64,000 nucleotides of DNA, from the NCBI GenBank assembly GCA_949775045.1, contig OX459099.1, forward strand, positions 2,450,501-2,514,500. Direction: 5' to 3'. A program made the position numbers and the translations under genes. Shown here piece after piece: positions 52,110-64,000 of the stretch. Positions within the stretch are counted from its first letter, which is position 1. Each line of letters starts with the position of its first letter. The notes under the pieces were generated by a model. That model was not told the origin of the DNA. It did no database searches and was given only the letters and a program-made list of their open reading frames with translations. The DNA comes from Metridium senile (lineage: Eukaryota > Cnidaria > Anthozoa > Actiniaria > Metridiidae).

Positions 52110-55100
52110 TCAGACTTCAGATAACCCAACTTTACAATCCACCTTGGAACCTTGTGCTGTGAGAGTTGCTCCTACTTCCATCAGAAACTTCCTACACTCG
52201 TCTTCATCTGTAAAACCTAGCTCAGATTGAATGAAGGCTACAGGCAAAGTGGGACGGTAACTGCTTACAGGAACCACCATCAAAGGAGCAAGGGAGAAAT
52301 AAAAATAGATAAAGTTAGTACGGGGGAAATTGGGGGTGGGGTGCATTCCCAACAGCCAAATATCTGGCTACTCAAAAGTGGGTAGATAATTCCCTGGAGT
52401 TAAATGCAACCATTTTGGGTGTTTGTACAGTTCCTTTAAAATCAATCTTTAAACAGATTGAACTTGTCGAGCTAATCCTCAATAAGCACTGTTCAAGTTC
52501 TATGCCGACAAACTCTGATAATTTATTCTAATAAGTGGTTATATTTAATTCCAGGTTAGTATCAAGCCATTTTGAGTAACTACAGGATTTGGGTGTGAGA
52601 ATATAAACTTATACAAAACATAACAAAAAAGTAAAGCATGTACTAAAATGTCTATACTGCAAAAATGTCTCCAATAATTTCCAATAAACAATAGATGGTT
52701 GTTTGTATGAATGACAGGTATGAAGTAATATATGTTCAGAGGTGCAAGTGTATAAATAAAACAACAATTTCAATACAACAAATGAGCCAAGTAATGTAAA
52801 TCATGCATGTTTAAGACAATAATTTACATTAGATGGAACAAAAAGGATGATTTTGGAAATCTGCAATGACTTATTATAATTACAAATGCCAAACTTAACT
52901 GTTAAATATTAGCCAATGCACGATTATTAAAGCAATATAACCGAAACACATGAAATCACACAAAAATTTAAAGTTATAAGAAGTTTGAAAACATTTATTA
53001 TATTGCTCAAGTTCAAACAAATTTAGGGGGAAATGACAATTTGCTATTTTGTTTCCATAAAATAATTTTACAATCATTACTACTCCATGAGGATAACTAG
53101 CACTCGCTACATTCAATATTTACAACACTCAACAAACATGGATTTTAAAAGTTAGAAATTCTTTTTCAATTTCAATATTTCCAATTTCAACATTTTTAGT
53201 CAAGTATTGCAGTAAATCCAGAATCATCCTACAAATGTGAACAAAATGAACCCACGATCTGATAATGGCTTTGATGGCAGCGACTCTTTCCGTCTTAACA
53301 AACAGATCAATTAGGTAGGCTGACATATTGGGAGCACAAAGATAAAGTTTGAAAAAAGAGTGGTAATTAGACAATGCCCATGCAGAGCACAAACGCAGTG
53401 CATGTTGTATAGGTAAGGTTTGTTTTTCTTCTTTTTTTAGTTTTAGTAAGTCAGTTGAATAGTCTGAAAGGTTTCCGTTAAGGCAAATATATTTACTGTA
53501 AATAAATAAAATACAAAATCTCTCTCTATATATATACTATACACACTGAATGAACAAAACTGAAAACAGACAGGCAGAAAGACAGACAAATGGGTGGTAA
53601 CATATTCATGTAGATAGACTAATATACAGACAGCCTGGGCCACAGATTAAAAGAGACAAGGACACATGTTGATATTTGAGTAGAAAGACAAAGGCAATGA
53701 TTACAGTACCGCCCGCGAGTAAAGTACCATCCACTCGCGAGTACGCGTAGCGAGTGTGCGCGTCACTCGCGAGTTATGCATAATGTCAATAAAGTTACCC
53801 ACTCGGAACGAACGAGTCTCTTGGGCTCGTATAGGCTCGCGAGTGTAATGAGTTACATACAGTATAAACAGTTTAAACTTCGTTTAAAAAGCCTGTAAAT
53901 GAAAGTCATTTGACTCTTTAGACGCTAAAACTATATTTTTTCATATTGTAAGATCGACAAATGCCGCTAAATACGATAACAAAACGGTAACATAACCGTA
54001 AACTTCACAATAATAAAATAGATTTTACGACTGGAACTTACGTACGGTGCCGTGTTTATAAAAGTTTATAAATGTTTTATAAAAGGATTTGAATTCTGTG
54101 CCGTAGTTTCTTATAAAAACATGAGCAATAAATAGTTATTGTTATTCTAATTGCCGAATCACTGTGAGTATAAACAGTAAGTTATAAAAAGACAACTGAA
54201 CGGTGCCATTTGTCTAGACGCTTTCACAAGTACGACCGGTTTTAGCCGTTTTGAACCAGTTTCTACGAAAGTAGAAATGATTGTTGTAGCTCTTTTCGTT
54301 CTCAAACTAAATACAGAAATAAAGTAGATATGGGGCTTTACAAATTCAGAAAATTTCTGAATTTACTTATATGTACTAATAGAAGCAATATTTTCTAGAT
54401 TTTGATATCTGTAATATATATATAATGGAATGTAATAAATCAGTAATTTCTGAATTTGACACTCTGTACTATATATATACACGATCGACAAAATTTCTGA
54501 ACTTCACAACTTCAGAAAATTTGACACTCTGTATATATATATATACAAGATCGAGAAAATTTCTGAACTTGCCAACTTCAGAAAATTTGACACTCTGTAT
54601 TATATATATATACTAGATCGACAAAATTTCTGAACTTGACAACTTCAGAAAATTTGACACTCTGTATATATATATATACAAGATCGAGAAAATTTCTGAA
54701 CTTGCCAACTTCAGAAAATTTGACACTCTGTATTATATATATATACTAGATCGACAAAATTTCTGAACTTGACAACTTCAGAAAATTTGACACTCTGTAT
54801 ATATATATATATATATATATACAAGATCGAGAAAATTTCTGAACTTGACAACTTCAGAAAATTTGACACTCTGTATTATATATATATACTAGATCGACAA
54901 AATTTCTGAACTTGACAACTTCAGAAAATTTGACACTCTGTATATATATATATATATATATATACAAGATCGAGAAAATTTCTGAACTTGACAACTTCAG
55001 AAAATTTGACACTGTATATATATATATACAAGATCGAGAAAATTTCTGAACTTGCCAACTTCAGAAAATTTGACACTCTGTATATATATATATACTAGAT

Positions 55101-58100
55101 CGACAAAATTTCTGAACTTGACAACTTCAGAAAATTTGACACTCTGTATATATATATATACAAGATCGAGAAAATTTCTGAACTTGCCAACTTCAGAAAA
55201 TTTGACACTCTGTATTATATATATATACTAGATCGACAAAATTTCTGAACTTGACAACTTCAGAAAATTTGACACTCTGTATATATATATATATATATAT
55301 ATATACAAGATCGAGAAAATTTCTGAACTTGACAACTTCAGAAAATTTGACACTCTGTATTATATATATACAAGCGATCGAGAAAATTTCTGAACTTGCA
55401 AACTTCAGAAAATTTGACACTCTGTATTATATATATACAAGCGATCGAGAAAATTTCTGAACTTGCAAACTCTGTCTTATATTAAACTCTGTATTATATA
55501 TATAGCTAATTCAATTAACTTTGTCGCTGATTTATAATGCCTAAAGCCTAATCGTCAGACCGAAAGGGATCGTGGGATATCTTTTATCGAGGCGAATGAG
55601 GCGTGCAAAGCGTGTAAAACATTCAATGTGTATTTGCAAGTGTTCATCAGTGGAAACAAAAACACAAATTACGGTTTAGGAATCTTGAAAACTCATGAAA
55701 TTTTAAAAACCCATGACCACTTTCGCTCTCAAGATTAGGCTTTAGGCTTGTTTCAGCGACAAGGTTAATTGAAATAGCTATATACACGTTTGTACTTCAT
55801 TATTGTGCTATGTTATTATGCATATATAATAGAGAGTGTCAAATTTTCTGAAGTTTGTAAGTTCAGAAATTTTCTCGATCGCTTGTATATATATATAATA
55901 CAGAGTGCCAAATTTTCTGAAGTTGGCAAGTTCAGAAATTTTGTCGATCTCTTGTATATATATAATACAGAGTGTCAAATTTTCTGAAGTTTGTAAGTTC
56001 AGAAATTTTCTCGATCTAGTATATATATATAATACAGAGTGCCAAATTTTCTGAAGTTTGCAAGTTCAGAAATTTTCTCGATCTAGTATATATATATAAT
56101 ACAGAGTGCCAAATTTTCTGAAGTTTGCAAGTTCAGAAATTTTCTCGATCGCTTGTGTATATATAATAGAGAGTGTCAAATTTTCTGAAGTTTACAAGTT
56201 CAGAAATTTTCTCGATCTAGTATATATATATAATACAGAGTGCCAAATTTTCTGAAGTTTGCAAGTTCAGAAATTTTCTCGATCGCTTGTGTATATATAA
56301 TAGAGAGTGTCAAATTTTCTGAAGTTTACAAGTTCAGAAATTTTCTCGATCTAGTATATATATATAATACAGAGAGTCAAATTTTCTGAAGTTTAGAAGT
56401 TCAGAAATTTTCTCGATCGCTTGTATATATATGATACTGAGTGTCAAATTTTCTGAAGTTTGCAAGTTCAGAAATTTTCTCGATCGCTTGTATATATATA
56501 ATACAGAGTGTCAAATTTTCTGAAGTTGTGAAGTTCAGAAATTTTGTCGATCGTGTATATATATAGTACAGAGTGTCAAATTCAGAAATTACTGATTTAT
56601 TACATTCCATTATATATATATTACAGATATCAAAATCTAGAAAATATTGCTTCTATTAGTACATATAAGTAAATTCAGAAATTTTCTGAATATATGAATT
56701 CCCAGTAGATATCATTTAAAATTGTTATCAATTAAAATTGCGCCATCTGTCTAGACACTTTCACAAACATGCCCAGTTTTAATGGATCTTAATGGCCGCT
56801 TTTAACCGGTTCGGCATGCAGTTTGAACGAAGTGTTCTACACGTGTGTTTATAACGCAATACAGCAACAGTATAGGTAAAAAAAAAGTGTTAAAGAAATT
56901 TTGAAAATTGTTCCTGGACTATCTAAGTGAATATTATGATTACAATTATATATTTTGACTGAAAATATATACATGCATTCACTACGACAGCTTTAACTTT
57001 TCGATCAGACGATACACACTGTAATTTGCAAACTGAAATGTTGACTCCAGAAGTAATTTTAATTATTCTAAACAATCACCCATACTTTCCAAACAGTTTT
57101 AGAAAATTCATGTACGGAACATATAATTATTTTGTAAAAAGTTTTCCTACTCGCGAGTGGCGAGTAACAAGTGTAGCGATTAACAAGCCTCATTAAGAAC
57201 GAGTGAATCGCGAGCAGCGAGCCAAAACGAGTACTCGTACTCGCGAGTGGATGGTACTTTACTCGCGGGCGGTACTGTATATGGTAGATACACAGACAAA
57301 AATAACATGTTAGGCACACAGACAACAATAATGGTAGACACACAGACAAAGAATATACTGTAGAAACCCAGAAAAAATTACGATACACAGAAAAACTGGA
57401 AATAAAAAATCATTTTTTTATATTCCATCTAAGAATAAAAAATCATTTTTGTAAATTCAGTCTAAGAGAGTGTTCTCCAGAGACCTCAGTTGAACTATCT
57501 GCTGTACAAAAATGGTATACAGAGTTATCTGATTGATGTAAAGGATACCAAGTACGCTATTTGTCAACAGATGGTAAAGCAATCGATATGATGTAAACTC
57601 TATGACATTTCCAGGAACACCATTGTCATATAGTGCTCTTAGCTGGGTCTGGCACTGGTTAAACTCTTCTCTGTCTCCCTGATAAGAATCATGACAGAAA
57701 ACAAACATGAATAATGCACTTAGAAAGCTGCTAATGTTTATCTCTGACTAATGTTTTTCTTTTTCTACAAATCACAACTCAAGAGCGGCAATTTTATTAC
57801 AGCTTTGTCGTCGCAACTTTGAATACGCTCGAATTTAAGAGACAGAAAATCGCAGTAAGTTGCACTAAATTTTGAGCATGTTCAAGGTAGCATTGACAAA
57901 TCTGCAATAAAGTCGCCATTGAAATTGCAGCGCGCAACAAAGTTGCTAGTGTATTAAACGGGCCTTATGGATGAACTGCTGTAACTACATCAGCATAATC
58001 ATTAACATCGAGTACATGTTCCATCATCTGCAATACAAACTTTGAAAGGAGTTTAATTGTAACAGAAGATTATAACTGCTTTATAAACTATTCTAGTCAC

Positions 58101-61100
58101 TACATTTTAATATGATTTCTTGTACCTTTTCTAAAGCTATTCTTGCATGTGTCTCATATACCTCCACAGTAAACTCATCTCGGATTCCTTGCACCTGCAA
58201 TAAACAGTAACAACAATGATTACATCATTTACTCATTATTATATTGTATTTCTTGTTTAAAAACAGCTTAAATAAAAGGTAGTTCTGCTTACCGTTAAGT
58301 CTTGCCGTATAGATTTAAACTGTGCACAAACATATCTGTAATCATCCTGGTTGGCCTTCCAGTGATCTTTAATCATCTTTAAGGATTTCCCTAGTACTTC
58401 TTTTGGCCGTACAGTAGATGGATCTGGTGCCTTGAGGAATGGAGGCAATACAAAATTAGGATACTTGAATCTTTATGTTGTTTATTATATAAAATATGAA
58501 AATATATAGGCAAAAACTTGTATACAATGATATTGCATACTTGTCAATGTTAAATTTCTTTCTTTGTTGTTGACACCACAGCTATTCATTTACATAATAC
58601 AAGGTGATATAGATAACATTATTTTAATGTAATATGACACTTTGGAGGACTTCAAATGGTCACATGAGTCGACCAGAATTTAGAACACAATCAATCCCAT
58701 TTTTCGGCAGTGCTAACAGTTTGGTAATTTTGGTAGTAAATGGATATAATTTTTAAAATATAAATCATCTAAAAGTGATAACTTACTGTAGTCAATCTGT
58801 AGTAGTGCTTTTTTAACTCCTGGCAAGTGCCAACCACATGGAACTTACTCCAATCCAACTCCTCCTCATCTTTATCAATGAAGAGCTAACAAAACAAATT
58901 GACATCATATTTAGAACTAACCTAGCTATATAGTCAAGCTATATAGTCAAATTCTAAAGAATATCCTCTCAAGTTGTCGTTTAGTAGCATAACTAACTAA
59001 CATTTGAACTAACCTAGCTATATAGTCAAGCTATATAGTCAAATTCTAAAGAATATCCTCTCAAGTTGTCCTTTAGTAGCATAACTAACTAACATTTGAA
59101 CTACATGTAACCTAGTTGTATAGTCAAGCTATATAGTCAAATTCTAAAGAATATCCTCTCAAGTTGTCCTTTAGTAGCATAAGGAACTAGCATTTGAACT
59201 AACCTAGTAATTCTAAAGAATATATTTCATGCTCTATTTAGGTAGGGGTTGATCTATGAGAACCTTGAAAAGGTCTATTGCATAAAATATTGGTTACTTA
59301 CATTTGCATTCAAACTGTTAATTATACTTGGATTGGAACGGTTAGAATATTCATTTGAGGACTGAAATCGTTGTGCTCTCTTGTTGATTTTCTTGTCATT
59401 TTCAGGATCAACATATAGTTCACCAAGAACAGGGCTTGAAATAGAGAAACCAAAAGCATGATTTACAACATGATTAACAGCATAACATACAATGGCATGC
59501 CTTGCATTAAACACATTTTTTAAACTGTCCGGTAATATCTACCAATTTTAATACTTAGGTAAGTCTTATATACCTATTTAAAAAAAACATTGTCGCAACT
59601 TAGGGACTTGTCAGAAATTAGCAGGGTGGGAGGGGGGGGGGGGGGTGGAGTTTTGAAATGAAGTGATGAAAATTTCATGACCCTCCCAAAGTAAAGGATC
59701 ATAATATCTTGACCCTACCCTATGTCACAGTGTCTTCTTTTGCACAATCTTCATTTTTGGTGGTTTATTATTTTGTGACCCTCCCTTTTTAGGTTCTTAA
59801 AAAGTGATGACCCTCCCCCAGTTTCCACCCCCCCCCTCCCCCCTGCTAATTTCTGACAAGTCCCTTAGGTAACAAACATCAAGCAAAGACCCAAAGGAAT
59901 GCTGGTTTTGTGCTGATAATGTAATAATTGAAATGAGACTTGTTATCAACATAATTGATTGTGATACAATAACAGTACACAAAAAATAATATAGTTGTTT
60001 GCACTTTATAAAACAAGTTAAATTTCAATGCATTACCATCACAAAACCAGCTTGATGCTTAAGCTGTGACAATGTTTTTTGAATAAGTGTACAGTGGAAC
60101 CCCGCCTTAAGGCCACCCGCTTAATGCGAGCAGTTTTTTAGGTCCCGACAAAATGCATGCACATACATTTTCTATAAAATTTATCCGCTTTAAACGGCTA
60201 CCCTGTTAATACAGCCACTTTGGGCTGTCCCTTCAGTGGCCGGATTAACAGGGTTCCATTGGATATCATGTTATATACGTATATCATGTTATATTATGTA
60301 TATCAAAGTTTTTCTTACCCAGTTTTCTTTCCTTTCTTGCCCTTGCCACCCTTAGGGGTCTTCAACTTCTGCTTTGGTGTATTCTTTTGAGTATTATTCT
60401 TGACACCAAGCCTTCCTCTTACGTTGTTATGACTATTAGGAGGAGTGGGACTTCTACTTCTAGATCTACTTCGTGACCTACTACGGCCTCTTTTCCTCCA
60501 TGATGGTGGAGAGGAATGTCTTTTGGGTGGCGATCGTCGTGTAGGAGATTGATACCGGCGTGATGGATGCCACCTTGGAAGGTCATCTTTAGATTCACTT
60601 TTGAGTCTAAAGGGATAACAAAGTTCATTTACATCAGAACTTACTATAACAAATGGACAGACTGTGTCACTGTTTCCCTTAACTCTGACAAAGAATAAAT
60701 TTTCAAAATGTCACTTTTTATTATGCATCAATTTGCAATTTTACACTTATTTATATTTTATAAAATTTACAAAATTTCTCTCATACTCTTTTGAGTTCAT
60801 GATTATTACCTTGGCAATGGTTCTTCGTCCCAGTTTATAGAATTTGTTTTCTTCTCTTCAAAGACTCTTGTGAGCATTCTTTTTAAAGCAGTTTCTACTT
60901 CATCTTTGTCTTCCTCTGTTATACATCTACTTGGTGAAAAAGCTCTTTGTACATAGTCCCTGAAAGGAAAACAAGAATATACAATAAAATACAATAAGGT
61001 AAGTTAACTTTATTTAACGTGGTCGAGTACACTTAGCTCTATAATAAAAATGTTGCTAATTTATAGGTATTGCCACAAATCAAAAATACACAAACAAAAG

Positions 61101-64000
61101 ATAAATATAAAAACATATAGAAATATAGAAAATTGAATGTGTACATCTAAGAATATTAATAATAATTGATAATGATAATGATGATGAGAAATTATTTACA
61201 AAATATAATAATTAGACATGCAAATGTTAATATATTGTTAAGGTTATTTATCTCATCAGTTTGCTATAATTGGCCCTGAAATCCATCACTGTTATCATCA
61301 TCATAATTATTGTCATCATTATCACACATGCTGCTCATTGTTGTACCTTAGGTTTGGTGGCCAATCTTGTGCGTTAATATCATTTCTACAAAAAAAAAAG
61401 CACATCATAAGTTGTATAATACAAAGAAACTACCATCAAAATATTATATAACAAAGACATTTTACTTGAAATGAACTAGGACTTCTTCTGAAAACATTGC
61501 ATTTCCTCAAAACTGATCAAGCATGTGTGAAAGATCAAAACAACAGTAAAACTGACTGTTGAGTGTGCGAGCATGAATACTCTCATGAAAAATGCATGCA
61601 TACTATCCCAATTATTTTGAATTCCGCAACAAAGAACTTGCTGAGTATCTGACTAAAACAACTCACTGAGATTCATTGTCTTTAGGAGAATTCCTTTCAT
61701 TTCTCTCCTCATTGACAATATGTTTAGGTGAAGCTGGTTTCTGGCTACTGAATGGTGAAGTTCTTCCACTATTGACAGAATATGATCCATTTTGTTTATG
61801 GTGTTCTACTGGGGCAGGTCCTGGAGACTCAAATGCAGGTTTGAATCTCTTGGTCTGAAATTTGTGGTTTTCTGAATTTCCTGAAGACAAATAATTGTTC
61901 AAACATTTGTTCAATGATATTATGTTTTATTATAGTTTAGATAATTACATCATTAATAGTTCTTAATGGCCACATAAGACTAAAGCTTTATAAATAATTT
62001 TTAAAATTGTAAAGGAATCCACATGATCTCGCTTCATGCAAGCACACAAAGGATTGTTTTGTCAAAATGAATAGTTCCAAAATGGCGCCTTGAGACAAAA
62101 ACAATTTTGGTTACTTTAAGGCATTTGTGTTTTGTTTTTATTCTTTTTTATCGCTGATAGAGCAGCAGTGAACTTTTATTGTCCAAGTAACATAGAACTT
62201 TTTAATGTAAAGTTATTTTAAGGTTGTCTTTATCACCTGGATGACTATTGTGAAATTTGTTGATGGGAATGATATATTGGCAAAAATGTTCTTTATTGTA
62301 TTGTTTTAACCTCATTATGATCTTCACTATTACTATCATAATTTTATCATAATCACAATCAACATTATTATTGAGATGCTATGACATACCATCACTCCAT
62401 GGTCTAGGAAGAGTTCTCTGTGGCTGTCTCCAGAATGTGTTTGTCTGTCCTCCTTTCACAGCATTAGCATAGCTGGGCCCACCTTGTGGTCCATTGTCAC
62501 TCATTCCTTGTCCATTAGTACTTTTAAAATCTCTATTTTCCTGGTCTTCATTGTCCTAAAATACCAACAAAGAAATTGAAAAAATTGGATAAGAGTATAG
62601 CTACTACAGAGAGGATACTCGAACCATGAACACACCTTCTACTGGTTTAAAACCTTTTATAATAAAGCATTCAAATACACTTTGTTCATAATTGTATTTC
62701 TAATCTATTCACACATGGGATGTGGGTTAAAAAAGTAACAAAAAACTCTGTGTTCACGGTTCAAGTGTTCTTACTGTAACTTGTATTAATAATATCATAA
62801 ATTGTCTTTATTATACAACCAATAGACCTCTTTACTCCATATGCAAATTGCCCATTTCAGACCATGTGTCATTCCCTTGAGAATTGTTCTTTTATGATGA
62901 ATGTGTTATATCGTTTACATGTGAAAGAAACAATTCCCAAGGGTAGCATCACGTGATCTGAAATGGGAGAACAAACAAGGAAGGTAAAGAGGTCTATTGT
63001 TTATTAGGATTCAATACTAATGTCTAGATATTGCTCAACATTGTATATTAAGTAAAAAAAACATCAATTATCTATTATATATTAATGTAATAATTCAATA
63101 CATACCATTCTAGTTTGAAATGCATTCCTTGCTGGCCCTGATGCAGACTGAAACTGTCTATTGTATGCACCAGGTCGTGATGGTCCTGGTGCTTGATTAT
63201 TGGTGTTATCAGTCTGTCGTCTTGATTCACCATCAGTAAGCTGTGATTGGGTAGATGGGGATTCTGACTTGGGAGTCTCTTGTCGTGGGCCTTGATGCTG
63301 GGCATATGGTTGATATGGCATTGCAGGCTAAATAACAAACACAAATAATATTCAAAACATTATAATAAAATACAATGTATTGAAATTAAATGCTATATTT
63401 TAAATTGATTTTTTATAACATCTCCCAAAATAACAAACAAATTCTCAAGACAAAATTATGACAAAAAATAATATCCTCATTCTATTTTAATATTTCATTG
63501 AAAATCAGACCTAGTTACAAGTCAGGATTTAAAAATATTTAGAAATAGTGGTAACACCCCAATTCTTAAACTATATGCACAAAAAACTGTAATAATGAAA
63601 AATGAGAAGAGCTTTGATCATAGTAGGTGAATAAATTGTTCTAGAGTCAAATTAAATACTCACTCTAGCCTGCGATCCATTTTGTTGAAAATATGGGTAG
63701 GTAGGTGCATTATACCCATAAGCATTAAACTGTGGCCTAGGAGGAGGATAGGGATACCCCTGATAACCATATGGTTGATAATACTGCCCATACGGTGGCA
63801 CAGCAGCAGGATTTGCTACATTATTGTTAGCATTTTGTGCTGGGTTTTGCTTGGGTGCTTTCTGTGGGCTTGTTCCTGCAACTTTTGCAAGAGCTTGTCT
63901 AGCTTTTTCCCATTCTGGGTTCTCTGCAGATTTGTTCTCACTTGAATCTGTTGAGTTGGTTGATTGTGTGCTGTTTGATTGGTCAGTTTTGGTGTCGTAT
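52110..64000 (-). CDS. LENG8: LENG8-type SAC3/GANP domain protein, 3' part (14 exons)
   Basis: Minus-strand exons 63664-64000 (runs off the edge), 63106-63327, 62390-62555, 61667-61880, 61347-61385, 60810-60959, 60319-60606, 59302-59434, 58787-58885, 58293-58430, 58126-58194, 57549-57678, 53256-53463 and 52110-52260. Phases agree and yield 780 aa plus TGA. The N-terminal part is Gln/Asn/Pro/Tyr rich ([35 protein letters not shown]), as in LENG8. The middle has [34 protein letters not shown] and an SR-like stretch [16 protein letters not shown]. The C-terminal SAC3/PCI domain reads [75 protein letters not shown] and a terminal [16 protein letters not shown]. The SAC3/GANP/Thp3 family works in nuclear mRNA processing and export. 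The true start lies beyond 64000. Confidence 0.93.
53704..57277. mobile_element. 3.57-kb TA-flanked palindromic element in a LENG8 intron
   Basis: The ends CAGTACCGCCCGCGAGTAAA and TTTACTCGCGGGCGGTACTG are inverted, and TA flanks both sides (53702-53703, 57278-57279), the hallmark of Tc1/mariner-type insertion. The left arm contains about 15 tandem units (54420-55490) and the right arm about 11 units in opposite orientation (55830-56630). Each unit is about 62-75 bp with AAATTTCTGAACTTG, AACTTCAGAAAATTTG, ACACTCTGTA and a variable (TA)n. The central 0.25 kb (about 55500-55780) has its own inverted ends (AGCTAATTCAATTAACTTTG). No transposase frame is seen. Confidence 0.88.
57810..57970. repeat. 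GCAACTTTG / CAAAGTTGC inverted-repeat remnant
   Basis: TTTGTCGTCGCAACTTTG and GCGCAACAAAGTTGC are partial inverted copies. Probably an old MITE in a LENG8 intron. Confidence 0.45.
58905..59225. repeat. three-copy tandem repeat, about 95 bp, LENG8 intron
   Basis: AGTCAAGCTATATAGTCAAA and TTCTAAAGAATATCCTCTCA recur three times, near 58917, 59012 and 59105, followed by a short fourth fragment. Confidence 0.92.
59603..59864. mobile_element. MITE with TTA target site
   Basis: Termini GGGACTTGTCAGAAATTAGC and GCTAATTTCTGACAAGTCCC, with TTA on both sides (59600-59602, 59865-59867), as expected for PIF/Harbinger-like elements. It has long G and C runs and repeated TGACCCTCCC. In a LENG8 intron. Confidence 0.85.
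60092..60261. mobile_element. Tc1/pogo-type MITE, CAGTGGAACCC termini
   Basis: Starts CAGTGGAACCCCGCCTTAAG after TA and ends AACAGGGTTCCATTG. It shares CTGTCCCTTC.GTGGCC.GATTAAC with the copy at 21566-21671. It lies in a LENG8 intron. Confidence 0.8.
62820..62999. mobile_element. inverted-repeat element, 180 bp, LENG8 intron
   Basis: Termini CAATAGACCTCTTTACTC and GGTAAAGAGGTCTATTG. The inner arms CCCATTTCAGA.CA.GTG and CACGTGATCTGAAATGGG pair, as do CCCTTGAGAATTGTT and AACAATTCCCAAGGG. Confidence 0.8.

Noticed and set aside
54425..56610. Frames with repeated YIYTRS.KFLN
   Set aside because: Translations of the tandem arrays inside the 3.57 kb palindrome.

Overview
The window is AT-rich, intron-dense animal nuclear DNA. 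Spliceosomal introns are short to medium, with GT..AG borders and one GC..AG. The genes have clear metazoan orthologues (KATNIP, LENG8, KLHDC9, the FAM227 family). There is a heavy load of small inverted-repeat elements, tRNA-derived SINEs and microsatellites. This fits an invertebrate, and the repeat style suggests an anthozoan cnidarian (coral or sea anemone); that assignment is an inference. There are no prokaryotic operons, CRISPR arrays or viral genes. All exon models were read by eye from splice sites and reading phase. The summed lengths are multiples of three for the three spliced genes.

Layout, left to right. 1-2.8 kb: small transposons, a minisatellite and two phase-compatible candidate exons of an unknown minus-strand gene. 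2.86-9.84 kb: a 12-exon FAM227-family gene (minus, about 438 aa). 9.84-10.22 kb: a compact divergent promoter region. 10.22-11.24 kb: an intronless KLHDC9 orthologue (plus). 11.77-12.55 kb: an OTU-protease-like gene (plus) broken by two homopolymer frameshifts. 13.75-50.55 kb: a katanin-interacting protein gene (KATNIP, minus) with 51 coding exons and about 1765 aa, carrying four DUF4457-type modules. 50.55-52.1 kb: the KATNIP promoter side plus a minisatellite. 52.1-64 kb: the 3' 14 exons (780 aa) of a LENG8-type SAC3/GANP-domain gene (minus), whose 5' end lies beyond the right edge.

Two introns are almost filled by very large palindromes. A 5.04 kb near-perfect inverted repeat with TTAA flanks sits in KATNIP intron 12. 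A 3.57 kb TA-flanked palindrome in a LENG8 intron carries head-to-head tandem arrays. About a dozen smaller inverted-repeat elements, several with clean target-site duplications, and four kinds of SINE-like repeat account for much of the remaining intronic DNA.

Functionally, KATNIP is a ciliary-base protein, and FAM227 and KLHDC9 are poorly characterised. LENG8 belongs to nuclear mRNA processing and export. I see no evidence that these neighbours form one pathway. I found no convincing new molecular system. The most interesting material is the palindromic elements, a decayed duplicate of KATNIP's last exon, and the frameshifted OTU gene.
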